Source of the DNA: Rhabdophis nuchalis | Lineage: Eukaryota; Chordata; Lepidosauria; Squamata; Natricidae | Direction: 5' to 3' | NCBI GenBank assembly: GCA_039707465.1 | Contig: CM077645.1 | Span: 65,483,850 to 65,547,849, forward strand | Length of the DNA stretch: 64,000 nucleotides | The notes under the pieces: generated by a model | What the model saw: the letters and a program-made list of their open reading frames with translations, nothing else | Databases searched by the model: none | What the model was told of the DNA's origin: nothing | Translations under genes and position numbers: made by a program | Shown: positions 1 to 13,500 of the stretch, in pieces | Layout of the letters: each line of letters begins with the position of its first letter | Numbering within the stretch: position 1 is the first letter of the stretch

Positions 1-1586
1 CCTCCCTCCTAGATATGTGATTTCTTATGCTCCCTGCTAGTTTCCCACAAGGAAACTCAATGGGCAGGCTGGCAGGAAGTGGGAAGCTGCTTTTGCTCCC
101 ACTGTTTTTTTGCCCGCCCATGTTCATTGTGTTTCTCTGCTTAAGTAAGGAAATACCTTTGAAACAATGACTCAATGGCACGCAAGTTGTCTAATAGAAT
201 TATATAGGGCAAAGCCTGAGCAAAAAAAAAAAATTGCAATAAATCATAAAGTAGAGAAATTGTATAGTGTCTTAAGATTGGGATAAGGCAATGAAGAAAA
301 GTGTTGGGAATATCTTCCAGATATATAAGCCTATAGAAATAAAGAATCTTAACAATCACATATCAATCATGAAACACAATATATTTTTGTAAGAATTTTT
401 AAAAGTTTAAAAAATATGAAAAGAGTATATTTTTTTCTTGGGTTTGTCACCATCCATGAAGTTATGATACCTAGATTGGCAATAAGCATGCTATGAGTTT
501 CTTGAAAGAGATTTCCTAGCAGGTAAATAATGAAGCTTCAACTCACTGGCAGATATTCATCCCATTCAGATGGATCTATCTGCTATTGGAAAAGTATTTC
601 TTAATTGTCTTTTGACCTAGATAAACTCCAAAGGTGGCCTGCAACTAAGTATTTTAAAGCAAACTGAAAAACATCATTCATCTCAAGCAGAAAAAAGTAG
701 ATTAAAAAAACAAAGTTGATAACATGTTCAAATTACTTTGGGTAGAATCGTGTAGAACAAAAATATTTCCACAGTCCATCTAAAGCAGGGGTTCCCAAAC
801 TTGGCAACTTTAAGACTTGTGGACTTCAACTCCCAGAATTCTCCAGCCAGCTATGCTGGCTGGAGACTTCTGGGAGTTGAAGTCCACAAGTCTTAAAGTT
901 GCCAAGCTTGGGAACCTCTGATCTAAAGTATAATTTATAAAACTGCACGCAGCATATTTTAAGTGACTCAGTTCTAGCTATCTTGTACTAGCCAAATCCT
1001 TTTGTAAAATAATAGTTTATATTGTATCAAATGTGACTATTGGGTGCAACAAAAGCAACAAGAGTGTCTTTACTCTTTCCTTGAAAGATAATCTATTGAA
1101 AAGTATTTAGTTTCATTCTGTCTCTCTGTTGCCATCATTTGTTGTACAACCTTGGTTGGAAAAGGGATATTGAAGATTCATTATTAATCATCTAAGTTAT
1201 TCACAGTTTCCTTTAGAGGAAGATAAACTTCCAAATAACTCCTATTTATGACTTTATATGACTGTAATCCTTTATAAACATTCATAATTCTCACTAAGCA
1301 GTTACTTGGTGTTTTCCATCTAATTTTATTAGCTCATATTGGTAAGGTTCAAATGGTCAGTAGTCCAAGTGTCCCTGAATTTATTTTGAATTGTCTACTG
1401 AATTTTTTTCCTTAATTTTTAATTGTTGCTTTTAAGTTTAGCTATGTAGTAAATTTATTATTAGTATGCAATAGAACGTCCTAATATATTAAATATGAAC
1501 TTTGTATACTACTCTTGCAGCTATTTCCAGTTATTTAAATTTTGGGTTCTATAAATTTCATGTATATATGTTTTAATGTCCTGCAG
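1..1586 (+). other. INPP5F: INPP5F intron sequence
   Basis: AT-rich intronic sequence upstream of the first exon in the window. It holds a palindromic hAT MITE (786-920). No exon could be found in it. Confidence 0.7.
786..920. mobile_element. Palindromic 135-bp hAT MITE, copy 1
   Basis: A near-perfect inverted repeat: CAGGGGTTCCCAAACTTGGC at the left mirrors the right end, with the centre at CCAGCTATGCTGG. It is flanked by the perfect 8-bp duplication ATCTAAAG (778-785 and 921-928), the hallmark of hAT transposition. It has no coding capacity and would fold into one long hairpin if transcribed. It lies in an INPP5F intron. Confidence 0.9.
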
Positions 1587-4500
1587 CAAACTGAAGTGGA
1601 CTTTTGGATTATCCCCATCATCCAAGGATTTGTGCAAATTGAAGAACTTGTAGTTAATTACAATGAAACACCAGATGAGGAGAAAAGCAGCCCTGAAACA
1701 CCATCTCAGGAGCCTGTTTGTGTAGATTACATTCATCCAAGTTTTCTTGTGGCACTTATCTCACGGAGAAGCCGTCACAGAGCGGGTAAGTTTATTCGGT
1801 ATAGTCTAGAGACCAAAAAGCTTTATTGATAATTTTTATGGAAACAAGTCCTTAAATCCTATTTGCATTTCTATACAGAAATTAAAAGACTCACTTAAGG
1901 CCATAAGAAGCACTTGAAAAATTGGACAAGACATGACCTCTTTCAGACAATCCCTTCCATTCAGAAAGCAGGACTTATTTCTTTTCTTTGTGGGATGAGG
2001 GTAGAATGGGGATGTTCATGCTAAGGATATTATATGCTTGCCTATGTTGTAATGAATTTCTCCAGTTCATTATGCAGGGTATGTAGCTCAACAGTTTCCT
2101 CGTCACCTGGAGAAAGTTGATTATCTAGACCCGCGCCAGTCCGGCTTCCGACCCAGTCACAGCACTGAGACGGCATTGGTCGCGTTGGTTGATGATCTCT
2201 GGAGGGCACGGGATAGAGGTTGCGCCTCTATCCTAGTCCTATTAGATCTCTCAGCGGCTTTTGATACCATCGACCATGGTATCTTATTGCACTGATTGGG
2301 GGGGGGGGGGTTGGGGCTGAGAGGTACCGTTCTGCAGTGGTTGTCGTCCTACCTCTCTGGTCAGTCGCAATGGGTGTTGGCAGGAGGGCAGAGGTCGGCC
2401 CCGAGGCCCCTCACATGTGGGGTTCATCAGGGGTCGGTCCTCTCGCCACTTCTGTTCAACACCTACATGAAGCCGCTGGGCGAGATCATCTGGTTTTGGG
2501 GTGGAATACCATCTGTACGCTGACAACACCCAGCTGTACATATCCACCCCAAACTACCCCAACGATGCCGTCGAGGTGCTGTCCCGGTGTTTGGAGGCCA
2601 TACAGGTCTGGATGGGTAGTAACAAACTCAAGCTCAACCTGTCCAAGACCGAGTGGCTGTGGTTTCCGGCACCCCGGTTCAGCCAGATGAGTCCAACACT
2701 GGCCATTGGGGGCGAACAACTGGCCCCAGTGGAGAGGGCATGCAACTTGGATGTCCTCCTGGATTCCCGACTGTCCATGGAGGACCATGTGACGGCTGTG
2801 GCCAGGAGGGCGTTTTATCAGTTACGCCTGATACGCCAGTTGCACCCCTTACTGGACCGGGGGGCCCTTCGCACAGTCACTCAAGCGCTTGTGACATCCT
2901 GGCTGGATTACTGTAACACTCTCTACATGGGGCTCCCCTTGAGGTGCACTCGAAGGCTACAGTTAGTGCAGAATGCGGCCACGCGGGTGATTATGGGTGC
3001 CCCAAGGCAAGCCCACATAACACCTCTCCTGCGCGAGCTGCACTGGCTGCTTGTGGCCTTTCGAGTGCGCTTCAAGGTGTTGACGACCATCTTCAAATCG
3101 CTCCATGGCTCGGGGCCTAGCTATATACGAGATCGCCTTCTGCCCCATACATCCCTTCGTCCGATCCGCTCCCACAGAGAGGGTCTTCTCCGGGTACTGT
3201 CGGCCGGGCAATGCCGGTTGGCGACGCCCAGGGGAAGGGCCTTCTCTGTGGCGGGGCCGGCCCTCTGGAACGACCTATCCCCCAACCTACGCACCACCTC
3301 GGGCCTCCGCCTCTTCCGCCAACGTCTTAAGATGTATCTATTCCAACAAGCCGGCCTAGCATAGCCCCCGTTTCTGACTTTTATCTATAAATTTTAATTT
3401 TCAGGGTTCTTTAGCACGGGATTTAATTTAATATGTTTTTAATAATATATATTGTCTTTTGTTATGGTTTTTAATAATGCCTGTGCGCCGCCCTGGGTCC
3501 TAACAAGGAGAAGGGCGGGGTATAAATTCGAAAATAAAAAATAATAATAAAATAATAATAATAAAAAAGTCATTTTTTCCTGTTCTACATCTATAAATCT
3601 TTGTCCTATAAGAGAAAGATAAGTACTACATTTCTCCTTGTCTATATTTCCATGCTTCTATTACAATCCACCCTTAGACATTTTTATCAAGATAGACTCC
3701 CAGATATTCTAAGCCTTTTGTCATATGGAAGCTGTTTGAATCCCATGATCATATAGGGTGTGCAGTTTCTTGAGCTGTATTATCTCATAAATGCTAATAT
3801 TATTTGAGAGACTTGATGAGGAATTTTATGAAAGACTTTTGGGAAATGCAATATTATATAGCTAGGGTGCTAAATGAACAAATGTGAGCTATATGAGCTA
3901 TTAACATGCAAGTTCAAACTTTTTTCCTGAAATTCTTTGCTTTCCCCCCTAGGGATGCGTTACAAACGAAGAGGAGTGGATAAAAATGGGAATGTAGCAA
4001 ATTATGTAGAGACTGAACAGTTGATCCATGTTCATAATCACACACTATCTTTTGTTCAGACAAGAGGCTCTGTGCCTGTTTTCTGGAGTCAGGTTGGTTA
4101 TAGATACAACCCACGGCCTCGTCTTGATAAGTGTAAGTATTTCTATATAATACCATTACAACATTATTCAATTCTTTTTCAAATTAGTGTGATAACTTTT
4201 ATATTTTATAACTTTTCTGTTTATGTCTCTCTAATGTACTTAAGCCGTCATTGTCATCTTCATGGTTATTTTTATTTCAATGTAGTACATGTTAAATAAA
4301 GATTTTCTTGGTTTTTAATTAAAATAGCCAACTGTATTTGATAGAAATACTATAACCTGAATTTGAATTTAATTGAATGTTTTACAAATATTTAACTTTA
4401 TTTTTTCTAGCAAATTCTTAGACTCACATGGTATTCCAAGTAAATGTGCATCTATGTATGTTTATATGTGTAGGTATACATATATGTAGACTTTGTATTT

Positions 4501-7500
4501 TTCCAGAGAAGTAATAACTACTTAACCTAGTCATGTCTTCTAATAGTTTTCTTTCCTTTCTGATACGATATGAATAAGGTTAAAAGGCACTATTTTGGTA
4601 CTACATTGTCTTCACCCACTTTTGCAAAAAAAATCCCTATTGAGCAATTTACTGGATATGACCTGTCCCTTCCTCATTCTTCAAACAAACAGCAGTTAAA
4701 ATGGAAAGGAAAGAAAAGGAAAACTGGCAGTTCCTTAAGCCCTGATTTATAGAAAACCTTACCTCTGCTCATTCTGACTTTTAGACTCTGCTGTTATCCT
4801 CTTTTCCAATACCCATCTTCTGTCCCCAAACCCGCTATGCTATATCCATTTCGTTAATCTGATTCAACAGCCAGTTTGGTATAGTAGTAATGGAAACAGG
4901 CTAGAAAGAGGGCACTTTTTTCCTCTACAATAACAATCCTCTGAGATACATTGGGCAGCCCAAAGTTACCAATGAGCTCACATGACTTAGGATGGACCTG
5001 TGTTTCTCCATTCCTAGTATAAAGATACAGTTGGGATTATTGGTTACTCAGTTAATCTGAACTACAAGAAGACGTATGCTTGGTGTCTTGATTTTATTTG
5101 ACATACTATTCTTGATATGTTATAAAGAGTCACCTTAAATAGGCTATTAGTGTGAGTTCATGCAGTATATCTTAGTACAGTCAAATCTGAAATTGAAATT
5201 TAATGGTTGCTTGAAAATATTGTGACACAGCAGCACCCATGAGGTGACCACGCTCGCCACCTCCTGCACCTCAAAAATAATAAGACCTCCCCTCCCCGAA
5301 AATAAGACCAAGGGGTTTTTTGGGGTGGTGGTGTCAAAAGAAAATAAGACCTTGTTTTATTTTTGGGAAAACATGGTATTGCATTATCATCCTCTTTTCC
5401 ATAAATTACAACCTCTAGACTAATTACTAAATTCTTGCATGAAGGTCATTTGAAGATCTTATTTATTTATTTGTTTTAATCTCAAGTAACTTTGGGTGGA
5501 TAGAAATACAGTCAACCCCTCACAAAAATAAATTGATTATTGGCAACCAAAATAAAAACAATAGCAAAATCAATTATAAGCAGACATATAGTACAAATAT
5601 TTCAATAAAATTAATAGAATTCCAAGTCTGGGAACTCAGTCATTTCTTCAGGGCCTTGTGAAAGGCCAACAGGTTTTAACAAATGATAAGACCTTTCTGA
5701 GATTAATTTTTTTTAAATGTTCTTGTGTATTGCAAAGATGAAATCGCATATTTTTCTTAGAGGATTAGATGTAGTGATTTAATACATCTGATTTTTGCTA
5801 ACCAACTGGTGGTGAAGATGGATTTTATTGGGTGTTTGAAAGGGACCAACGTAGTAATGGAAGACCTTCCATGGTTCTTCAAAATCAGCACATTCTTTGT
5901 GCTCTCCGAAGAAAAAGACGCTTCTCCAAATGTTTTCTTTACTCTATCTCTAACATTAATGATATATAATCAAACACAGCTCCATCAGTGTCATTTTTGG
6001 GGTGTAAGATTTAGGGAGCTTAAACATTTGGAAATTTTGGTTTTGGGGAGGTAGGTGAAGTTAAGAGCCAAAATGACTGCTTTAAGTTCTTCAAATATAA
6101 GGCAATTGTTTCACTCCTTAAACTCTGAAACTGCCTTCCCAAATGTGTCCTAGTCCTGTCAAGTTTTTAAATTGTGGTTGTTGATATGCCTGTGCCATGA
6201 AAACCTCTTGAAAAGATGATATTTGTGGAACAGTATTGTAGTGGGTCAGAGGGACACATCAACTTGCCAGCCTGCTGGGCTGCTGTTGAGGTCTCTGTCT
6301 GCTATTAATTTTTTAAAAGAAAAATTGCTTTACTATAATGTAGTTATTTTGCTGAATTTTGGCAGTATGTAAGTATTGTCAAGTGATTTGGCAGTTGTAA
6401 TTGATGTATTCAAATGACATGCTGCCTCATAGTCCCCTAAAGACTTATATACATAGACCAACATGTAAAAAACTGTAGTTAAAAATGTGTAGCTACAAAA
6501 AGATTTTCTATTATTTATTTGTGACATACATTGCTTAATAATTATTTGTAAATATTATTGCGCTGAATTATAGAATCTATAATCATTCTTTAAAATATGT
6601 TAATTACATCTCTAATTCAGTCCAGTGATATGCTGTTCCAATCTAATATTGCTGCTTTTCATGGAAACATCTCAAAGAAGCAGTCAACCTATATACCTTT
6701 CTTTTGTAGGTGAGAAGGAAACTGTTACTTACTTCTGTGCACATTTTGAAGAACAATTAAACATTTATAAAAAACAGGTAGGTTTCACCATCTTATAAGA
6801 TCCAACGGAAATTATTGATAGTTTTGCAATTTTATGCAGTACAGGTAGTCCTCCGCTTTCAGTTATTCATTTAACAATGGTTCAAAGTCTCGGTAGTCTC
6901 AAAAAAGTGAGTTATGACCTGTCTTTCAAGTTACAAATGTCGCATCACCTCCATGCTTACTTGATCATAATTTAGGTGCTTGGCAACTAGCTAGCATTTA
7001 TGATAGTTGCAGAGTCTTCCAATCTCATGATTGTCATTTGCGGCTTTCTGAGTTGGCTTCCAATAAGTACAGTCAATTTGGGAAGATGAAATCACTTAAT
7101 GACAGTGTGATTGGGGTAATGATAGCAATGATTTGCTTAACAACCTGAGTAAAATTGGTCATGATTTTGGGAAGGCAGGGAATGTTGCGGGTCCCATTCC
7201 CGAAGGAGATACACCTGATGGGACCCAGAAGAAGGGCCTTCACCATGGTGGCTCCCTCTCTCTGGAACATAATTTCCCCAGAGATTAGAATGGCTCCCAA
7301 TCTAATACTCTTTCGGAAGGCACTGATTCTGCCAGTGGGCATGTGGAACCCAGAGCGGGATGGAGCCCATTAAATGGGTCATGTGATCTGCTATCGCTGG
7401 GGCGGGGGGTGAGGAGTGATTTTATTATATTATACTATATTATTTGATTCTTTTTATTAGTTTTATTGTTTTAAATGTGGTTTTATATTCTGTAAGCCTC

Positions 7501-10500
7501 ATTAAGTCGCCATGGGCGAATAGGCAGCAATATAAATTCAATAAATAAATAAATAAGTAAACAAATAAACATATAAATAATAACTCGCTTAATGACCATA
7601 TCACTTAAGTAACCAAAATTTCAGTCCCAAATGAGGTCATAAGTCATGGATCACCTATACTGTGCTTTAATATTTTGAAAAAAAAAGAAAAGATTTTGGC
7701 AATGTCTAGTACTTTGTGAATTATAAAAAATTGCTTACCAAGTAATTCTGGGTCTAATGGTGATTTTGTGTTAGTGGAAAGCATTTTGACTTATGTTTGG
7801 TGAGGCAGCTGGGAGTTGCTAAATAGTCCCATATCTCCTGCATTTCTTGTCCTATCACTGGTCATGTTCCATAGGAGTTTTCTGGGGCCAACATTTGGGG
7901 TGAGGAAAAATTTCTAGAAACTGAAGAGGCAAAAGCTTAATGTTTCATGTTACATAAACAAAAATGTATCCCTTTAAGGCAGTGTTTCTCAACTCTGTCA
8001 CTTTAAGATGGATGGACTTCAACTCCCAGAATTCCTCAGCCAGGGTGGATGGGTTCACCCATCTTAAAGCTGCCAAGATTGAGAAACACTAGCTTAGAGT
8101 GAAGCATTTAGTGAACATGACTGTCCATTTAGTGCATTTCTTCTGATTGATATAAAACATGAGATGAAATATAATGTTTTTTTAAAAAATTGGTGAAGCT
8201 TTTAATATTCATTGATTGAATGCTTCTTAGCACTCATTTAGAAAACAAGCTCTTAAAAATTAAAATAAGAACAGCTTCTCCTGAACTTCCAAGTGGAATT
8301 AAGACATGCACATTCATATTTTAAAACATATTGTTATGTTTTCCTATCTTTAAACAGATTATCATTAACCTAGTGGACCAGGCTGGACGAGAAAAAATTA
8401 TTGGTGATGCTTACCTTAAACAAGTTTTATTGTATAATAATCCAAGCCTCACATATGTTTCATTTGATTTCCATGAACATTGGTAAGACTAGGAAAGAAC
8501 CTTAACCTAACAAATATTGGAATGTACAGGCTATTGCTATAGTTGATATTATATGATACATGATAGAAGTTCTTCATAATTAAGATATGGGGGTTTCCCA
8601 CGAGAGTTTTCATGGGTGAAAGGCTTTTGTAAACTTCATTTTAAAAAAAAAAGTTCCTTAATAAACAATGTATTTTCTTATGTGTGCATGTATATGTATG
8701 TATATATATGTATGTATGTATATATATATATGTATGTATATATATAGAGATAGATACACACACACACACACACACAATTAGGATGCAGTAGTCTATCTTG
8801 ATTAATCTATGGGTTATTTGGAAGATTGTAAAAAAAGGGGAAAAACTTGAGGATTCTTTTTCAGATTCTGTGTAATATGCAGAATATTCTTTTAGTACAA
8901 TAAAAAATTACAGCAAACTGTGCCTTCTTTCTACTTTTTAGCCGTGGAATGAAGTTTGAAAATGTTCAAACCCTTACAGATGCCATTTCTGACATAATCA
9001 CCGATGTAAAGTGGTGCTGGTAGGTATCCTTTGTGGCTTGGATCAGGAATGAGGGGAAGGCTTGGCAAGTACAAGGCAAGATGCATCTCTAAAACAATTT
9101 TCATTCAGAGCTTTCTGTTTTCCATGTAGATGAGATTCTGCAAACACAGATATGTTGGGCATTGATATGATTAACAGCATGAGTAACAGAATGCATATAA
9201 GCACCAAAAACTGTTTTATTTTATACAATAAGAATATGAATATATACTGTGGTACCTACTCATTGTTGATTGGTTCTGGGAGATGGATGAAAACCAAAAA
9301 AAAAAAAAAAAGAAAACAAATTCATCCCATAAGAAATAATGTAGTGAGTCACAAAGCAGTTGACATTGACAGGTTCTGACTTGTGCATTGAGTACCAAAC
9401 AAAGAATGACAAAATGTGTTGAATGAGTTTCCAAGCTCTCTTTCTCTCTCTCTCTCTCTCCACGCATACAGGTATGTATGTAGAGAATAGCTATTTTAAA
9501 AAAAGTTTTTCAATTATTTCATGTCGCTTTTTTGAAAGGGTGGACCAAGCTGGTGTAATTTGTAAACAGGAAGGAATTTTCCGTGTTAACTGTATGGATT
9601 GCCTGGATCGAACCAATGTTGTTCAAGCAGCAATTGCTCGTGCCATTATGGAACAGCAGGTACAACAATGTAAACTATAGTGATTGCCCTTAAAGAAAGT
9701 ATAGGGATTTGGGAAAGTCTGCTTATTTTTAAATTGCTTCCGAATAATTCATATAGAAGAGTTGAACTTACTGAAGAAAAATAGCTATAGTAGTGCTGGA
9801 ATTTATTTTCTAGACGTTGTATAGATAATGCTAAATTTCAAAATTTAAATGTACCTTTACACTGGTGGTTTTCAGTAAATGAATTAAAATGCCCTTTTTG
9901 ATTTTAGCCTGGTCATGCAAATTAAGTACAAAGTCATAAGTTCCCTGTTAAAGAGGGAAATGAATAAGGAACTTGCAGTGAGTACACATTTTCAGTAGCA
10001 GGATCTCATTATTTCTAGAAAATAGTATAGTAAGGATTCTTTGGAAGATTTCATCTAAAAATTGTTACAAGAACACAGAAAGCTTTCCTCCGTTTGGTGC
10101 TCTGTATATATTCAATTATAACTTTTATCATATAAAGAGAATTGTTACATGATACATTGGGATATGATTGGATAAGAGAAGACTGGTTGGAAGTTTTCAT
10201 TAATTTATTTTTCATTTTATAGTTTTCAATAAAACAAATGACCATTAATAATAAATATATTTAAATTTCAGCTAAAAAAATTAGGAGTGATGCCCCCAGA
10301 ACAAGCATTGCCAGTGAAATGCAATAGAATTTATCAGATCATATGGGCTAACAACGGTGATGCCATAAGCAGACAATATGCTGGAACAGCAGCTTTAAAG
10401 GTAAATATTTTTCTTTTGATAAAAGGAAAAGGAAAGAACATTCTCCAGGAATAAGCATGTATTGTCTTATATTTTGAATGCCCATCCTTTATTGAAACTG

Positions 10501-13500
10501 TTGTATAATGACTGTGCTTATATAGCAGACGTAACCTATTTACCAGATTTACTCTTTTTTCCTTGTTTGCATAAAATATTGTACATGGAATATATTCTGA
10601 TGACTATACATGCAAACAAATCATAGTTGTTCATTCTAAGTGTTTACATTTGCAATCTCTTGTTCTTAAATTGGCCTGCTTAAATACGTTGTGTGAATAT
10701 AGCCACTGTGCATTTATAGTTTACATTGATTATTTGGAGAATTTGTGGGGTGGTGGTGCTGTTTTCAGGGTAGATAGGGATATATTTGGGTTTGAAGAAC
10801 TTTAACACATCCCTTTCCAGCCCTAATTTGTGTTAACAAGGCAACCCAATTTGAGGAAAGCTGCAGAGCTATCCAATATTGAAAGCAGAACTTTTTCTAA
10901 ATGATATGTAAATTGCACACTGAATATTCAGAGATACATTTGGTATAATAGGGTGACTTCACAAGGACTGGTGAAAGGAAGCTGGCAGGAGTTATGAAAG
11001 ATGGTGTTAACTCTGCAAATAGATACTATTTAAACCGCTTCAGAGATGCTTATAGACAAGCAGTCATAGGTAAGAGAGTTGCCTCCATTTTTACACCAAA
11101 TAGATAAAGTATTGTGTTATTTATGAATGAACAAAGCACTGGGGTATATTCCTCACCATTCCTTATTGGCCCTTTGTACTCGTGGAAATGACTGAACAAA
11201 TCTTTTTCTTCATTTCACTTCCTTGTTCAGAAAGCAGTAAATCAGTGATGTTGATATGCATGTATATGCATGTATCATGTTATTTAAATATAGTTTGATT
11301 GGTTCATTCTTAACTGATTCTTCTTGAAATATTAAATGTTGAAATATTAAATTATGGCCAAATTATGATTTGGAGGTTAAAAAAGCATGACAAATGGTAA
11401 AGAAGGAGTCTATCTTCCTCCTTCAACAATTAAGCACTATTTTTATTACATTGAATATTTAAAACTGAATTTTCATGTTGCAACTGTTTTCTGTGCCTTG
11501 CTCTCATTCATTCATTGTATGTACTATGTGTTTGTCTAGATTTAATGCAGGGTATTCCTGTGACAGAAGATCTCTATTCCATATTTACCAAAGAAAAAGA
11601 GCATGAAGCTTTGCACAAGGAAAATTTGAGGACTCATCAGGAATTGATTAGCCAATTATTGCAGAGTTACATGAAATTGCTTTTACCAGACGATGAAAAA
11701 TTTCATGGTGGTTGGGCACTGATTGACTGCGACCCCAGGTATGCAGAGTCTAAAATATTTAATTATAAAATCCTACATTTTTCTGCAATTTGTCCTAGGG
11801 CAAATTGTGAGAATAAAACATACGAATTGTAATCATTGTCTTTTATACAATTCCTATCAGTTTATTATGAATTCCAAGTGAGTAGATGAATCATTTTGTT
11901 GATGAACAAAAACAGCAGATTAATGTAAGAATTTTATATAAAATTAAAATCTTACTACTTTCAGTGTTAGGCAGATATAATTTTTTAGTTATTTTTTCAG
12001 AATGGTTGGTACTTTTATATAACTGTATCATATACAATACTGGTTTCACTCACAGAAATTTTAGTAATAGCCATTACCAATTTTGAAATCTCAAGTGGAT
12101 TCAAAATAGGATAATCAGTTAAAGTTTTTGACCTTTAAAGAACTTTAAAGTTTGGGATCTTTATACTGATGGCCTTCTCATACTGATGTACTGCTGAGAT
12201 TTATTTATTTGTTGCTTATTTTGGTTGCTTAGCATAAAATATTCAAAGGATTAATTCTTCATAGGGGAGATACTCAGTATCTTTAGACTTAGTAAAAGGT
12301 ATTAGGGAAAGTATATTTTAAATAACACAATTATATAATATTCTTGCTAGAAAGTTTTTTGTGTGTTTACTTTATGGTCCATGTTTGGTGCTAGAGAAAG
12401 TATTTTTCCGTTCATATTTTCTAAGCTTCAGGTTTTAGTCTATTTTTGATTCTGCTGTTAGTGGTTTCTAAGCAGTACTTTAATCACTTTGATTTTCCTT
12501 GTGTGATTTAGCATCCATGAATGTTTGTTTCAAGAATGAAATAAAATCATTATAATGTTGCAGCCCTTCTTAACTCTTTACATGAGACTGTGCTATATCA
12601 TGATTGCAACTCCTTGGGTTTAGCTGATGCTAGCGTAACAATAATTTGTATTGCATGTTAATTAAGGATAATATAATTAAGGACATTAAGCACTCTCTAA
12701 AGCAGGGGTCTCCAACCTTTGCAACTTTAAGTCTGAAGGACTTCCGCTCCCAGAATTCTCCAGCCAGCAAAGCTGGCTGGAGAATTCTGGGAGCTGAAGT
12801 CCTTCAGACTTAAAGTTGCAAAGGTTGGAGACCCCTGCTCTAAAGGACATCATCATTAGGAACCTAGTTCTTCAGCAGGTAAAGAAGTTGAACTGTGGGA
12901 GATGAATCCAGTGGGATGAATGTGCTCAGAACAGGAATCTCGGAATGTGGGGCAGGAGGCCAAGCCTCCTCCTGTTTGGCTCAGTAATCAGGAACTGGGT
13001 TTATGATTTATTAATAAATGTTTCCATCCTGACTACGAAATAGAAAAATCTTCAAAAAGTGTTTTATGAGATTTATGCTTCAACATTTTTGTTACTACTG
13101 TCCTTTTATTTTTAGCCTTATTGATGCTACTCATAGAGATGTGGATGTTCTTCTTCTACTTTCTAACTCTGCATACTACGTAGCCTAGTAAGTAATAATT
13201 TTTATTTCACATTGTAGACAAAGTTGTCAGAATTTCATTATCCAGGGTTTGTCTATCAGTGAAGATTTAATTCTCGGCACTTTCCCCCCCTTGTAGCTAT
13301 GATGATGAAATAGATAAAGTCAATCAGTATCAAAGGCTGAGTCTTGACAATTTGGAGAAGATAGAAATAGGTATGTATTTTGCATTCTATATCCCTATTT
13401 CTTGCCAGGGCAATTGTAGCATATCGGTAATTGGAAAAGAAAAACAATTTGAAAAATCTTTTGTATAATGATTTTAATTCTTTGTCATGAAACAAATGAA

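Noticed and set aside
8694..8776. CRISPR-like or regulatory tandem array
   Set aside because: It is a plain TATG/CA microsatellite in an intron, with no spacer structure.
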